Positions 35,855-44,066 of a DNA stretch of 64,000 nt are shown here, piece after piece. Under the pieces are notes generated by a model. That model had not been told where the DNA came from and ran no database searches. It worked only from the letters and a program-made list of their open reading frames with translations. The translations under genes and the position numbers were made by a program. This DNA is from Verrucomicrobiales bacterium (GTDB lineage: Bacteria > Verrucomicrobiota > Verrucomicrobiia > Verrucomicrobiales > DEV007): assembly GCA_029213065.1 (NCBI GenBank), contig JARGPH010000015.1:55013-119012 (forward strand). The letters run 5' to 3'. Position 1 is the stretch's first letter, and every line of letters starts with the position of its first letter.

Positions 35855-36904
35855 TTAGCCTCCCGAGAGAATCGAGTGCAAATGTTTTTCCTGACCGGAC
35901 AATTCAGGTTTCGCCGGGGGCTTGGGAACCTCGATTGCAGCAGGTGACGCATTGTCACCCCCCTGAGATACGGGAATCGCGCTCTCTGCAAAGGTTACCG
36001 GAATATTCTTTTTGGCAACTACGTTCACCGTTAAGAGGGTTTGCCCCGCTTTTTCAGTCTCCAGCAAAATCAAGGCGAGATCATCAAGTCCACGGGGAAC
36101 ATCATAGACATCGTAGGTCACTTTGAGCCCGTTGCGGTAGGCGCATTCCATTGACCATTCGTTGGTCAGTCGAATTTTCTCAACCAGCATCCCCTCTGCA
36201 GGAAAAAGACGCTCGCTCTCGATGATCAGCTTCAGAGCGTTCCTCGCAGGCGCCGAATCAAGACTCGAGCCCTCGGTCGGTGCATCGAGCTTGAAGGTCT
36301 CGACGACAGGAAGACTCTTCATCGCGTCGGTCAGATCGAGGCAGCGAAACAAATACCCATGATCATCCATGAGAAACCCGCGCTCCATATCCCACGGTCT
36401 AATTCCCTGCGGCGGGCATGACAACCAGGCAACACCGATACGCTCGCGCACCTGAATGACAAGACGGTCCGGCATCTCGCGATTCACCGACACCTTTGCG
36501 ACCTGCGGCAGCAATTCAATTTGGTCCTGAATCAATCCCAGATCCAATTCCATTAGATTCATCCCCGGCGACACGTTGGCAATCTCCGAGAGCTTCGCCT
36601 TACTTAAAAGGCCATCGCTCGAGATATCGAGGCGCTGGAGAACGAACTCTTCATTCTTGTAGAAAATATTGGCGTAGGCCCACTTCGCCCCGAGCGGAAT
36701 ACTGACGCAAAGACAGAGAATAGCGAGTGCGCGAATCGCGAGCCCCTTTTTCGAAGTGCCTCGACGGACCGGTGCCCTGGCCGACACCGTCGTGTAAGCA
36801 TCGAGCTGAACCCAATCAGAATCTTCTCCCGTAGATTTTGACTTTCTGAACTTCAGCGGGTTCTTGAACTTTCGACCGTTTTTGATCCCCGATTTCTTTC
36901 GCAT
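35855..36904 (-). CDS. ftsQ: Cell division protein FtsQ
   Basis: 349 residues. A basic cytoplasmic part of about 55 residues, one membrane helix (AIRALAILCLCVSIPLGAKWAYA, about 56-78) and a periplasmic POTRA domain (FVLQRLDISSDGLLSKAKLSEIANVSPGMNLMELDLGLIQDQIELLPQVAKVSVNREMPDRLVIQVRER) followed by the beta-domain. FtsQ joins the divisome through FtsB/FtsL. Its start codon overlaps the ddl stop by one base (TAATG), which implies coupled translation. A Pro-rich tail (PKPPAKPELSG) ends the protein. Confidence 0.88.
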   Translation of the reverse strand: MRKKSGIKNGRKFKNPLKFRKSKSTGEDSDWVQLDAYTTVSARAPVRRGTSKKGLAIRALAILCLCVSIPLGAKWAYANIFYKNEEFVLQRLDISSDGLLSKAKLSEIANVSPGMNLMELDLGLIQDQIELLPQVAKVSVNREMPDRLVIQVRERIGVAWLSCPPQGIRPWDMERGFLMDDHGYLFRCLDLTDAMKSLPVVETFKLDAPTEGSSLDSAPARNALKLIIESERLFPAEGMLVEKIRLTNEWSMECAYRNGLKVTYDVYDVPRGLDDLALILLETEKAGQTLLTVNVVAKKNIPVTFAESAIPVSQGGDNASPAAIEVPKPPAKPELSGQEKHLHSILSGG

Positions 36905-37830
36905 TAACTGAAATTACGCGAAAGTGTAATAATTTTCAAACAAAGATTTGCATAGTCGATTCCCGCAGCCTTCGCCGCCTTGGGTAAAAGGCTGCTTTCG
37001 GTCATCCCCGGAATCGTATTCACTTCAAGGACATAGGGCGTTTCATCCTCGCTCAAAAGGATGTCGACACGGGAGTAAACCTCGATTCCGAGTGACTTGT
37101 GGGCCTTGAGCGCTTCCTCCTGGACGCGTGCGGTAACGGATTCGGAAAGATCAGCCGGACAGAAATAATCCGTGCCGCCCTGCCCTGTCATCCACGGATA
37201 TTTATTCGTAATATCGTAGAATCCCGACCGGGGCTGGATGTGAATAACAGGAAATACCTGATCACCAAGGACGCCCACGGTGAGTTCTTTCCCGGTGATA
37301 AGTTCTTCAACGAGGACATCGGGACTGTATTGGCAGGCGTCTGCGATTGCCGCATCCCATTCTGTGCCGCTGTGCACGAGATGGACCCCGACACTCGACC
37401 CCTCGCGAGGCGGCTTGACAACACACGGGAGCCCCAATGCTCCGGGCGCCACGTCAGCAGCACCAATCATAATGACCTCGGAACGCGGAGTGCTGACTCC
37501 TGCTTCGATGAACGCATTTTTACTTAAAACCTTATCAAAAGCGAGCGCAGACGAGACGCGGCGTGCCCCGGTGTATTGAACTCCCCTTTCCTCAAGTTCC
37601 GCCTGCAGTGCCCCGTCCTCGCCGTAAGTGCCGTGAATGACATTGAATGCGATATCGGTCCCGTCAGGCAGATCAAACCCCGGTCCTTTCACATCCACGA
37701 GAGTGACTTTCGCAACGTGGCCTTCGAGGGCCTCAGCGACGCCGCGGGCGGAAGCGAGAGAAACGTCGCGCTCAGAACCGGGACCGCCTGCAAGAACGGC
37801 GACATGAAGTTGATCAATTGAGGGATTCAT
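36904..37830 (-). CDS. ddl: D-alanine--D-alanine ligase
   Basis: ATP-grasp enzyme joining two D-Ala for the peptidoglycan stem; 308 residues, the usual length. Visible blocks: AVLAGGPGSERDVSLASA, FNVIHGTYGEDGALQAELEERGVQYTGARRVSSALAFDKVLSK, CVVKPPREGSSVGV (ATP contact), VEELITGKELTVGVLG and the closing EVNTIPGMTESSLLPKAAKAAGI. It overlaps ftsQ by one base. The 237-base gap upstream (37831-38067) holds a T-run and a motif-C copy at 38020-38032 but no gene. Confidence 0.95.
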   Translation of the reverse strand: MNPSIDQLHVAVLAGGPGSERDVSLASARGVAEALEGHVAKVTLVDVKGPGFDLPDGTDIAFNVIHGTYGEDGALQAELEERGVQYTGARRVSSALAFDKVLSKNAFIEAGVSTPRSEVIMIGAADVAPGALGLPCVVKPPREGSSVGVHLVHSGTEWDAAIADACQYSPDVLVEELITGKELTVGVLGDQVFPVIHIQPRSGFYDITNKYPWMTGQGGTDYFCPADLSESVTARVQEEALKAHKSLGIEVYSRVDILLSEDETPYVLEVNTIPGMTESSLLPKAAKAAGIDYANLCLKIITLSRNFS

Positions 37831-38019
37831 AAATTACGTAAGTGAAAATTGAAGCATTAGGTGAGGATGAACCGAATTGTCGTTTCCGTCAAAACGAACC
37901 ATTCTACCTCTCTTAACAATGAGATCTTTGAGAAATAGTGTTTTTTTTCCAGTTGGATAGCCCTTAAAGCAAATCGATTGGCTAAAAAAAATCTGATCCC
38001 GTCAATGGATTCGAAATCG

Positions 38020-38033
38020 AACAGGGTCAGGTC
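38020..38033 (+). repeat. Motif C copy upstream of ddl
   Basis: AACAGGGTCAGGTC lies in the gap between ddl and the four-Cys protein gene, followed by CTCAAGAGAGTTGAGT, which resembles the AAGAGGGTTGGGT version at 1781. Confidence 0.5.
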
Positions 38034-38067
38034 AACCGCTCAAGAGAGTTGAGTGCCCAGCTCCACT

Positions 38068-38511
38068 CTATTCGTTAAAAGTCCCCTGATCGCTCATTCG
38101 GTCAGCGACGAGGCGGGCCATTTTGACCATGTCATCATTGCTGATTCCCGAATTCCACTGCCCGCACCACGAATCCCAGTCAACGATCGGCCATTGCGCG
38201 CGCTCATCAAAACCCGGATTGGGAGCATTATACCGGCATTCTCCCTCAGGAGAAGCGACGCGGGATTCCCCTTCAAAATGAAAAAACTGACAGGTTCGGC
38301 AGGAGGTCTCCTCCATTTCCAGCGGCGGAAGCTCCCCCTCCACAGCGGAGGCGAGAGGACGCGCCCCACCGGGAGCACGAACCGGCTGAGTAACCTTGGA
38401 CTCTTTCGCCGGAGTCGCGGGTGGAACCTCAGAAGCCACAACCGGCTCCGATTCAGCAGGCTTGGGCGCCGGCTTCCCCGGTCCTGATGAAAATGGGTTG
38501 TCTTGATTCAT
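38068..38511 (-). CDS. Four-cysteine small protein inside the dcw cluster
   Basis: 147 residues, no signal or membrane helix. The first 60 residues are disordered and Pro/Ala-rich. The compact C-terminal part has four cysteines, TSCRTCQFFHFEG (Cys71, Cys74), GECRYNAPNPGF (Cys92) and WPIVDWDSWCGQW (Cys116), in a C-x2-C-x17-C-x23-C pattern with a WPxV...WCGxW close. This suits a zinc ribbon or a small metal site, and similar short 'CRxC...WCG' proteins occur scattered in bacteria, but no function is known to me. It lies 19 bases after murC/B on the same strand, so it is likely co-expressed with the wall-synthesis genes. Confidence 0.65.
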   Translation of the reverse strand: MNQDNPFSSGPGKPAPKPAESEPVVASEVPPATPAKESKVTQPVRAPGGARPLASAVEGELPPLEMEETSCRTCQFFHFEGESRVASPEGECRYNAPNPGFDERAQWPIVDWDSWCGQWNSGISNDDMVKMARLVADRMSDQGTFNE

Positions 38512-38530
38512 GGCATTCCCCGGGGTTCAA

Positions 38531-40843
38531 CTAGATCGGATCGTCCTGTCCAATAATCTGCACTTCGGTCTCAAGGTCAATTCCCCGTTCCGTTTTCGCC
38601 ACTGCCTTGATTTGGGCGATCAGATCGAGAACGTCCTTCGCGGTCGCCTTCCCCTGATTGACAATAAAGTTCCCGTGGACCTCGCTGACTTCAGCATTTC
38701 CAACGCCGGTGTTTTTCAACCCGAGCTCATCGACGAGCTGCCCTGCTCCAATGGCCTCGGGGTTCTTGAAGATACAACCGGCACTCGCTGCGACCGGCTG
38801 GGAACTGCGGCGCTTCTCTTTCGACGCGGTCATGGCATCGGCAATTTCACGATCCGGTTTCGGGGTACCTTTAAAAACAGCAGATATGGCGACGTTGTGC
38901 GCCAGCTCAGGGACATTGCGATAGTGATGCCGGATCTCTTCCAACGGCTTCTCGAAGATGACACCTTCAGCATCGACCATGCGAACGCTGACAACCTGAT
39001 CAAACGTCTCCGTCCCCATCGCTCCCGCATTCATGCGCAGGCTGCCGCCCACGTTGCCGGGAATGCCTTCCATCCACTCGAAGTCACCGAGTCCGGCAGA
39101 CTGTGCCGCTGCCGCGAGGGCTTTGAATTTCACCCCGGCACCAGCCGTGATCGTATTCCCCTCGGCGTGGACCGCGGAAAACGCCCCTTTCACCGGATTG
39201 ATGACAACACCGGGAATCCCCCCGTCTCTCACGAGAAGATTGGAACCTCTCCCGACAACCCGAAGCGGGAGACCGGAATCGGCGCAGTGCTTCACAATTC
39301 TCGCAAGCCCCGGTTCTGTTGTCGGCTCGATCCAGAACTGGGCAGGACCGCCCACCTTCATGGTCGTGTGACGGCGCATCGGCTCGTAAAGACGGACACT
39401 GCCTTCCGCTTCGTCGAGAATATCCGTAAGGAGATCAACCGTCGCGAGATCCTTCGCGAGACGGTTTCCCACCTCGTGAATATTCCCCGCGCCAAGTGTC
39501 ATGACCCAGTCACCGGCTTTCAGTTTGTGCCCCGCGGCGAGGTGCAAAGAGGTCAGATCGGGATGGGAATGAACTGACTCCACTTCCCCGAATTCTTTCA
39601 CCGCATCGACGATGGTATCACCGGTAATGCCCGGAATCGGCTTTTCGCTCGCGGGATAAATATCCGTCACCCAAAGCTCATCGACACCTGTAAAGCAGGC
39701 CCCGAATTCATCGCGCAGAAGCTGGGTCCGCGTAAACCGGTGCGGCTGAAACAGACAGATCAAACGCCCCGCGTGCTGAGAGCGCGCCGTCTGAATCGTT
39801 GCCGCGATCTCCGTGGGATGATGCCCGTAGTCATCGACAATCGTGATTCGGTCGCTGTTTCGCTTGAGTTCGAAACGACGCTTCGCTCCGCGGAATGAGG
39901 CAAGCGCTTCATCGATCCGGTCAAAAGAAACCTCCAACTCGGTGCAAAGAGCGATCACCGCAAGCGCGTTGAGGACATTGTGACGACCGGGAATCCCAAG
40001 ACGGACCCGGCCGAGTTCCTCGCCATCGCGCTTCACGGTAAACTCCGTTCCGGCGCCTTTTGGAGAAAGGTTCGAGGCGGTGAAATTCAGACCCTCAGCC
40101 CAGCCGTAGCTCACGGAATTCTCGCGGGCACCACAGACGCGCTCGGCATTGGGGTCGTCCCCGCAGTAGAAAATCTTTCCATTCGTTTGATCGCAGAAAG
40201 TACCGAAGACCTCGCAGATTGCGTCGAGACCGTCGTAGAAATCGAGGTGCTCTGCTTCGACATTGAGAAGGATCGCGTGCTCGGGATGGAAATTCACGAG
40301 GGTGCCGTCTGACTCATCTCCCTCTGCGACAAAGTAATCCCCTTTTTCGTCCCAGTTCGCGTTGCGACCGAGGATCGGAATTTCAGCGCCGACATAGTGG
40401 GATGGATTCTTCGCCCCGACCTTGAGAACGTGAGCAGCGAGGGCGGAAGTGGTTGTTTTACCATGCGTCCCCGCAACAACGACACCTTTTTTCCCCAGCA
40501 TGATTGCGGAAAGCGCTTCAGCGCGGCGAAGCTTCGGAATTCCGGCGGCGAGGGTGGCATCAAATGCGGCGTTCCCCTCTTTGATCGCACTGGAGTAGAT
40601 CACCACATCGACACCCTCAACCGCCTCGGCCGAGTGGGGACTGGAAAAGATCAGTCCCGACTTCTCGAGTCGCTCCGTTTCCCCCGAAGTGACCCGGTCT
40701 GATCCGGAAACCTTGTGCCCGAGCCCGATCAGCAGTGAGGCAAGACCGCTCATGCCTGAGCCGGCGACACCGATGAGATGAACCCGCACCGGCGAGTCTT
40801 GATTTGAAAATTTAGCGGCCCATTCCTGGCAAATATCGCTCAT
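38531..40843 (-). CDS. murCB: UDP-MurNAc--alanine ligase / UDP-GlcNAc enolpyruvate reductase fusion (MurC-MurB)
   Basis: 770 residues, two consecutive enzymes of UDP-MurNAc-L-Ala synthesis in one chain. MurC (about 18-465): HLIGVAGSGMSGLA, the P-loop AGTHGKTTTSAL (124-135), GDESDGT, and the Mur ligase close WVMTLGAGNIHEVG. MurB (about 490-770): LRVVGRGSNLLVRDGGIPGVVI (FAD contact), WMEGIPGNVGGSLRMNAGAMG, SAGCIFKNPE and ELGLKNTGVGNAEVSEVHGNFIVN. In SAGCIFKNPE the usual proton-donor Ser position is Cys. The product of MurB is the substrate of MurC, so the fusion links steps two and three. It is located 43 bases after murG. Confidence 0.93.
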   Translation of the reverse strand: MSDICQEWAAKFSNQDSPVRVHLIGVAGSGMSGLASLLIGLGHKVSGSDRVTSGETERLEKSGLIFSSPHSAEAVEGVDVVIYSSAIKEGNAAFDATLAAGIPKLRRAEALSAIMLGKKGVVVAGTHGKTTTSALAAHVLKVGAKNPSHYVGAEIPILGRNANWDEKGDYFVAEGDESDGTLVNFHPEHAILLNVEAEHLDFYDGLDAICEVFGTFCDQTNGKIFYCGDDPNAERVCGARENSVSYGWAEGLNFTASNLSPKGAGTEFTVKRDGEELGRVRLGIPGRHNVLNALAVIALCTELEVSFDRIDEALASFRGAKRRFELKRNSDRITIVDDYGHHPTEIAATIQTARSQHAGRLICLFQPHRFTRTQLLRDEFGACFTGVDELWVTDIYPASEKPIPGITGDTIVDAVKEFGEVESVHSHPDLTSLHLAAGHKLKAGDWVMTLGAGNIHEVGNRLAKDLATVDLLTDILDEAEGSVRLYEPMRRHTTMKVGGPAQFWIEPTTEPGLARIVKHCADSGLPLRVVGRGSNLLVRDGGIPGVVINPVKGAFSAVHAEGNTITAGAGVKFKALAAAAQSAGLGDFEWMEGIPGNVGGSLRMNAGAMGTETFDQVVSVRMVDAEGVIFEKPLEEIRHHYRNVPELAHNVAISAVFKGTPKPDREIADAMTASKEKRRSSQPVAASAGCIFKNPEAIGAGQLVDELGLKNTGVGNAEVSEVHGNFIVNQGKATAKDVLDLIAQIKAVAKTERGIDLETEVQIIGQDDPI

Positions 40844-40886
40844 ATAATTGTGGCAGATTACGGTAGAAAAATCAGTTTAGGTGGTT

Positions 40887-41993
40887 TCAGGAAAGCTTTG
40901 CCGTAATGACATCGCAAACGCGCTCGGAAGCGTCGGGAATCGCGAGAGACTTCATCGTTGCCCCCATCGCGGCGAGGCGCTCATCGTCCTTGATCAGGGC
41001 AGTCAGCTTGCCCGCGAAATTCTCTTCATTGAGATCCTCCTGAACCCAAAGCTCCGCGGCACCGGGCTTTGAGAAAATCTCGGCATTGGTGACCTGGTGG
41101 TCATCCGCTGAAAACGGATAAGGAATCAAGACCGAAGGCAACTCGTAGTAGGCCAACTCGGTGAGACTCGACGCTCCCGAACGGCAGATCGCCAAATCCG
41201 ATGCGGCGTAGGCGAACTGAACATCACTGCAGAAATCGATGAGAACCCCGCCCTCCGGATGCGCATCGTAGGCAGGCTTCACGGATTCGTAGTCAGATGG
41301 ACCACTGATGTGCAGAACCTGAATACCGTTTTCGATAAAGTGAGGAAGGCTCGAAGCGACCAGTTCGTTGATTCGATGAGCGCCCTGACTTCCGCCCATA
41401 ACCATGACGGTCTTGCGGTCCGGATTGAGACCGTATTTGGCAATCGCCTCTTCCCGTGTCGGCTTGTTCGCCACCGAAGGACGCAGGGGAGTTCCTACCA
41501 CTTCCACATTTTTGCTCTCGCCGAAAAAGGGCGCGCAGACATCAAAACCGACGAGCACCGAGCTCGCAAAACGGGCATTGAGATGATTTGCCCGGCCCGG
41601 AATCGAATTGGATTCGTGGATAAAAGTGGGAAGACCTTTCCACTTTCCGGTCATCAAGGGCGCCGCCGAAGTGAAACCGCCCATTCCGAGGACCGCGTCG
41701 GCCTTGAAGGTTTTGATCAGCTTCCTGCAACCGAAAAGCGCCTTGGTGAACTGCACCATAAAACCCGGCATCTTCAGTGAAATCAATCGGGGCATCGCAA
41801 TCGCCGGCATCCGCTCGAAGCGGAGATGATCGTATCCCTCGGAGGCGAGGGCGTCGATTTGCTTTTCTGAAATCAGGAGGAGGGCCTCGCCGCCGCGTTT
41901 TGTCCAGGCCTCCGCTACAGCGATCCCGGGAAAAAGATGTCCACCTGTTCCACCGCAGGCAATGATCAAGTGTTGGCCGGAGTTCTTAGACAT
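40887..41993 (-). CDS. murG: UDP-GlcNAc transferase to lipid I (MurG)
   Basis: 368 residues, peripheral membrane GT-B enzyme (GT28) that makes lipid II. Signature loops: ACGGTGGHLFPGIAVAEAW (acceptor side, about 13-31), MGGFTSAAPLM, HESNSIPGRAN and VMGGSQGAHRINELV, then CRSGASSLTELAYYELPSVLIPYPFSADDHQVTNA (donor UDP-GlcNAc site with the conserved Glu). First of the seven wall and division genes on this strand in the window; murE, mraY, murD and ftsW, which often precede it, are not here. Confidence 0.95.
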   Translation of the reverse strand: MSKNSGQHLIIACGGTGGHLFPGIAVAEAWTKRGGEALLLISEKQIDALASEGYDHLRFERMPAIAMPRLISLKMPGFMVQFTKALFGCRKLIKTFKADAVLGMGGFTSAAPLMTGKWKGLPTFIHESNSIPGRANHLNARFASSVLVGFDVCAPFFGESKNVEVVGTPLRPSVANKPTREEAIAKYGLNPDRKTVMVMGGSQGAHRINELVASSLPHFIENGIQVLHISGPSDYESVKPAYDAHPEGGVLIDFCSDVQFAYAASDLAICRSGASSLTELAYYELPSVLIPYPFSADDHQVTNAEIFSKPGAAELWVQEDLNEENFAGKLTALIKDDERLAAMGATMKSLAIPDASERVCDVITAKLS

Positions 41994-42175
41994 TTGGTGA
42001 TTATTAAAAATCGGGGAGCTTACTTATTTTCCGATAAAATGAAATGTATTTCCCCATCATATTCATAGAATACGGAGAAATTGAACTTCATCTATCACCT
42101 CTCAGAGAGAGATTTCCACCGTCGCGGCGCATTTTCCCGACGTTTTTCCCGTAGACCCTGCCGAACGCGGCGACG

Positions 42176-43165
42176 CTACAGCCAGTCCTTTTTGTCAGTG
42201 AGCGACGGATCGGCGATAACGACACGCAACCCTTCGGGAAGGACCCGGATACTCTGGGGCGTCTTCGCAACGACATCGCCATCCACCTGAATATCGAGAA
42301 CGGGATCCGTTCTGATCTCGACGGTGCTGACCTGCCAGTGAGTCACGGCCTGAGAAGCATCGAGGACAGGGTCAGCTTCCTCTTTGCGAAGCCTGTCGAG
42401 CCCCGTCATCTTGCTCGCAATTTGAACGATTCCTTCAATGTTGGCCTTCTTGAGAAAGAAAACGTCGAGTTTCCCGTCGTGAACGTCCACTGAGGGAGCC
42501 AAGGTGAGCCGCCCAACGCCAACCGTTCCGGTATTCGCGACGACACAGGCCACACCGGTCGCTTCGATTTTCTCCTTTCCGTCGAGAATGATCTCGTATT
42601 TGGCCTCAGGTGTTTCCTGCAGAGTCTTAATCCCGGCAAAGACATAGGCCCATTTTCCGAACTGATCTTTGAGCTCGCGCGTCGCCTCCTGAACGACGCC
42701 CACTTCGATCCCGCATCCGATGCGCAAAAGAAAAGGCCTCTCCCCCATCATGCCCACATCGATCCGGCGCGTGCTGTAGTTCTCACCACAGACGAGAGCG
42801 CAGGCTTTTTCAATGTTAGTCGAGAGGCGCAGCTCCGAAGCGACGAGGTTCCCCGTTCCCCCTCCGAGAATAAGCATCGGCGTGTCAGTCTTAAGAAGAC
42901 CCGCCGCCACTTCCATAACTGTGCCGTCACCACCGTAGACAGCGACGACTTCGGCACCGTTTTTAACAGCCTTCTTAGCGAGCCGCTTCCCGTCACCGGG
43001 CCCGTGAGTGATAGACAGATCCCAGGCAATTCCGGCATCGCGAAAGGCCTGATTTAACATCGCCAGCAGTGGAATACGCCGCGATGGAGCGGGATTTACA
43101 ACGACATGAACCGATTTTGGTCTCGGTTGGGTAGTAATGTTAATCATAGCAGAAGCCATTTGCAT
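42176..43165 (-). CDS. Diacylglycerol/lipid kinase (DagK/YegS type)
   Basis: 329 residues, soluble. Family landmarks are the VHVVVNPAP start (about 19-27), the ATP site VAVYGGDGTVMEVAAGL with GGDGT (about 78-82), LILGGGTGNLVASEL and the beta-domain phrase TGTVGVGRLTLAPSVDVHDGKLDVFFLKK. These kinases phosphorylate diacylglycerol or related lipids and recycle lipid after phosphate-bearing head groups are used. The first ATG of the run (43165) is followed by MQMASAMINI; a start at the later Met is possible. Divergent from phoB. Confidence 0.88.
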   Translation of the reverse strand: MQMASAMINITTQPRPKSVHVVVNPAPSRRIPLLAMLNQAFRDAGIAWDLSITHGPGDGKRLAKKAVKNGAEVVAVYGGDGTVMEVAAGLLKTDTPMLILGGGTGNLVASELRLSTNIEKACALVCGENYSTRRIDVGMMGERPFLLRIGCGIEVGVVQEATRELKDQFGKWAYVFAGIKTLQETPEAKYEIILDGKEKIEATGVACVVANTGTVGVGRLTLAPSVDVHDGKLDVFFLKKANIEGIVQIASKMTGLDRLRKEEADPVLDASQAVTHWQVSTVEIRTDPVLDIQVDGDVVAKTPQSIRVLPEGLRVVIADPSLTDKKDWL

Positions 43166-43272
43166 GAATCATAGAATCAAAAAAAGGTTCGCGCGAATAA
43201 TTTGAAGAGGCCTTAATAAGGGAGGGATTGAGGTGGCACTCCGGTTTCAGATCGAGAGCAAGAGTTCCTGTC

Positions 43273-43290
43273 CGTTACAATTTTGTCACC
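43273..43290 (+). promoter_or_regulatory. Pho-box-like site upstream of phoB
   Basis: CGTTACA-ATTT-TGTCACC has the 7-4-7 spacing of a PhoB-box half pair, with the GTTAC/GTCAC cores 11 bases apart. A TACAAT -10-like hexamer follows at 43309-43314 and the phoB ATG is at 43356. This suggests autoregulation by PhoB. The site is inferred by pattern only. Confidence 0.45.
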
Positions 43291-43355
43291 CCCTAATCCT
43301 TTTCAGTTTACAATTTAGCCTGAGTCTTGAGGCCGCTACCTAGATACTACCCACA

Positions 43356-44036
43356 ATGCCAACAATACTGATCGTCGACGATGAAGAAGATATTCGGGAC
43401 CTGATCTCCATGAACCTTCTCCGCGAAAAAGACTACACTGTCATTGAAGCAGCGGATGGTCTTGAGGCCCTCGCATCGGCTAAGGCGCAATCGCCGGATC
43501 TCATCGTACTCGACCTCATGCTACCGGGAATGGATGGCCTAACGGTGTGTAAAAACCTCAAGGAAAACGCTAATACTAAAGCGATTCCGGTAATTATGCT
43601 CACAGCCAAGGGACGCCTGGAGGAACGAATCGGCGGGCTCGAAATCGGAGCCGACGACTACCTTGCGAAGCCCTTCAGCCCGAAAGAACTGATGCTGCGG
43701 ATACGCAATCTGATTCGTCGATCCAACCCGAATCAGGGAAGCGACGTGATCGGGATGGGGCCCTTCTCTCTGGACAAAAGTGCTCTCAAACTCGTCCTCG
43801 AAGGAGAGGAAATCGATCTCACTTCGACCGAATTCAAATTGCTGCTCTGTCTCATCGAATCTCCCGGCGTCACGCAGGAGCGAGCCACCCTACTCAAACG
43901 GGTCTGGGGATACAGTGACATGATCCAGACACGCACACTCGATACTCACATCAAGCGCCTACGCGAGAAACTGGGAGACTTCGGGCCGATGATTGAGACC
44001 TCGCGGGGAATCGGCTACCGCTTTTGCGAGTCCTAG
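43356..44036 (+). CDS. phoB: PhoB-type response regulator
   Basis: 226 residues, OmpR/PhoB family. The receiver has ILIVDDEEDIRDLI (acidic pocket), VLDLMLPGMDGLT with the phospho-Asp (about 51), the conserved Thr/Lys in MLTAKGR and DDYLAKPFSPKEL. The C-terminal winged HTH is IDLTSTEFKLLLCLIESPGVTQERATLLKRVWGYSDMIQTRTLDTHIKRLREKLGDFGPMIETSRGIGYRF, with the DNA-contact helix TLDTHIKRLR. It pairs with the kinase 30 bases downstream. The Pho-type assignment rests on similarity and the upstream box; no pst genes are in the window. Confidence 0.9.
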   Translation: MPTILIVDDEEDIRDLISMNLLREKDYTVIEAADGLEALASAKAQSPDLIVLDLMLPGMDGLTVCKNLKENANTKAIPVIMLTAKGRLEERIGGLEIGADDYLAKPFSPKELMLRIRNLIRRSNPNQGSDVIGMGPFSLDKSALKLVLEGEEIDLTSTEFKLLLCLIESPGVTQERATLLKRVWGYSDMIQTRTLDTHIKRLREKLGDFGPMIETSRGIGYRFCES

Positions 44037-44066
44037 CCGCCCGACCACCTCACACCGCCGCCCCTT

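Noticed and set aside
35833-35991. An upstream start that would lengthen FtsA by 53 residues
   Set aside because: It overlaps ftsQ and adds a basic, unrelated stretch; the MASSNIYVGLEIGTSK start at 35832 matches FtsA.
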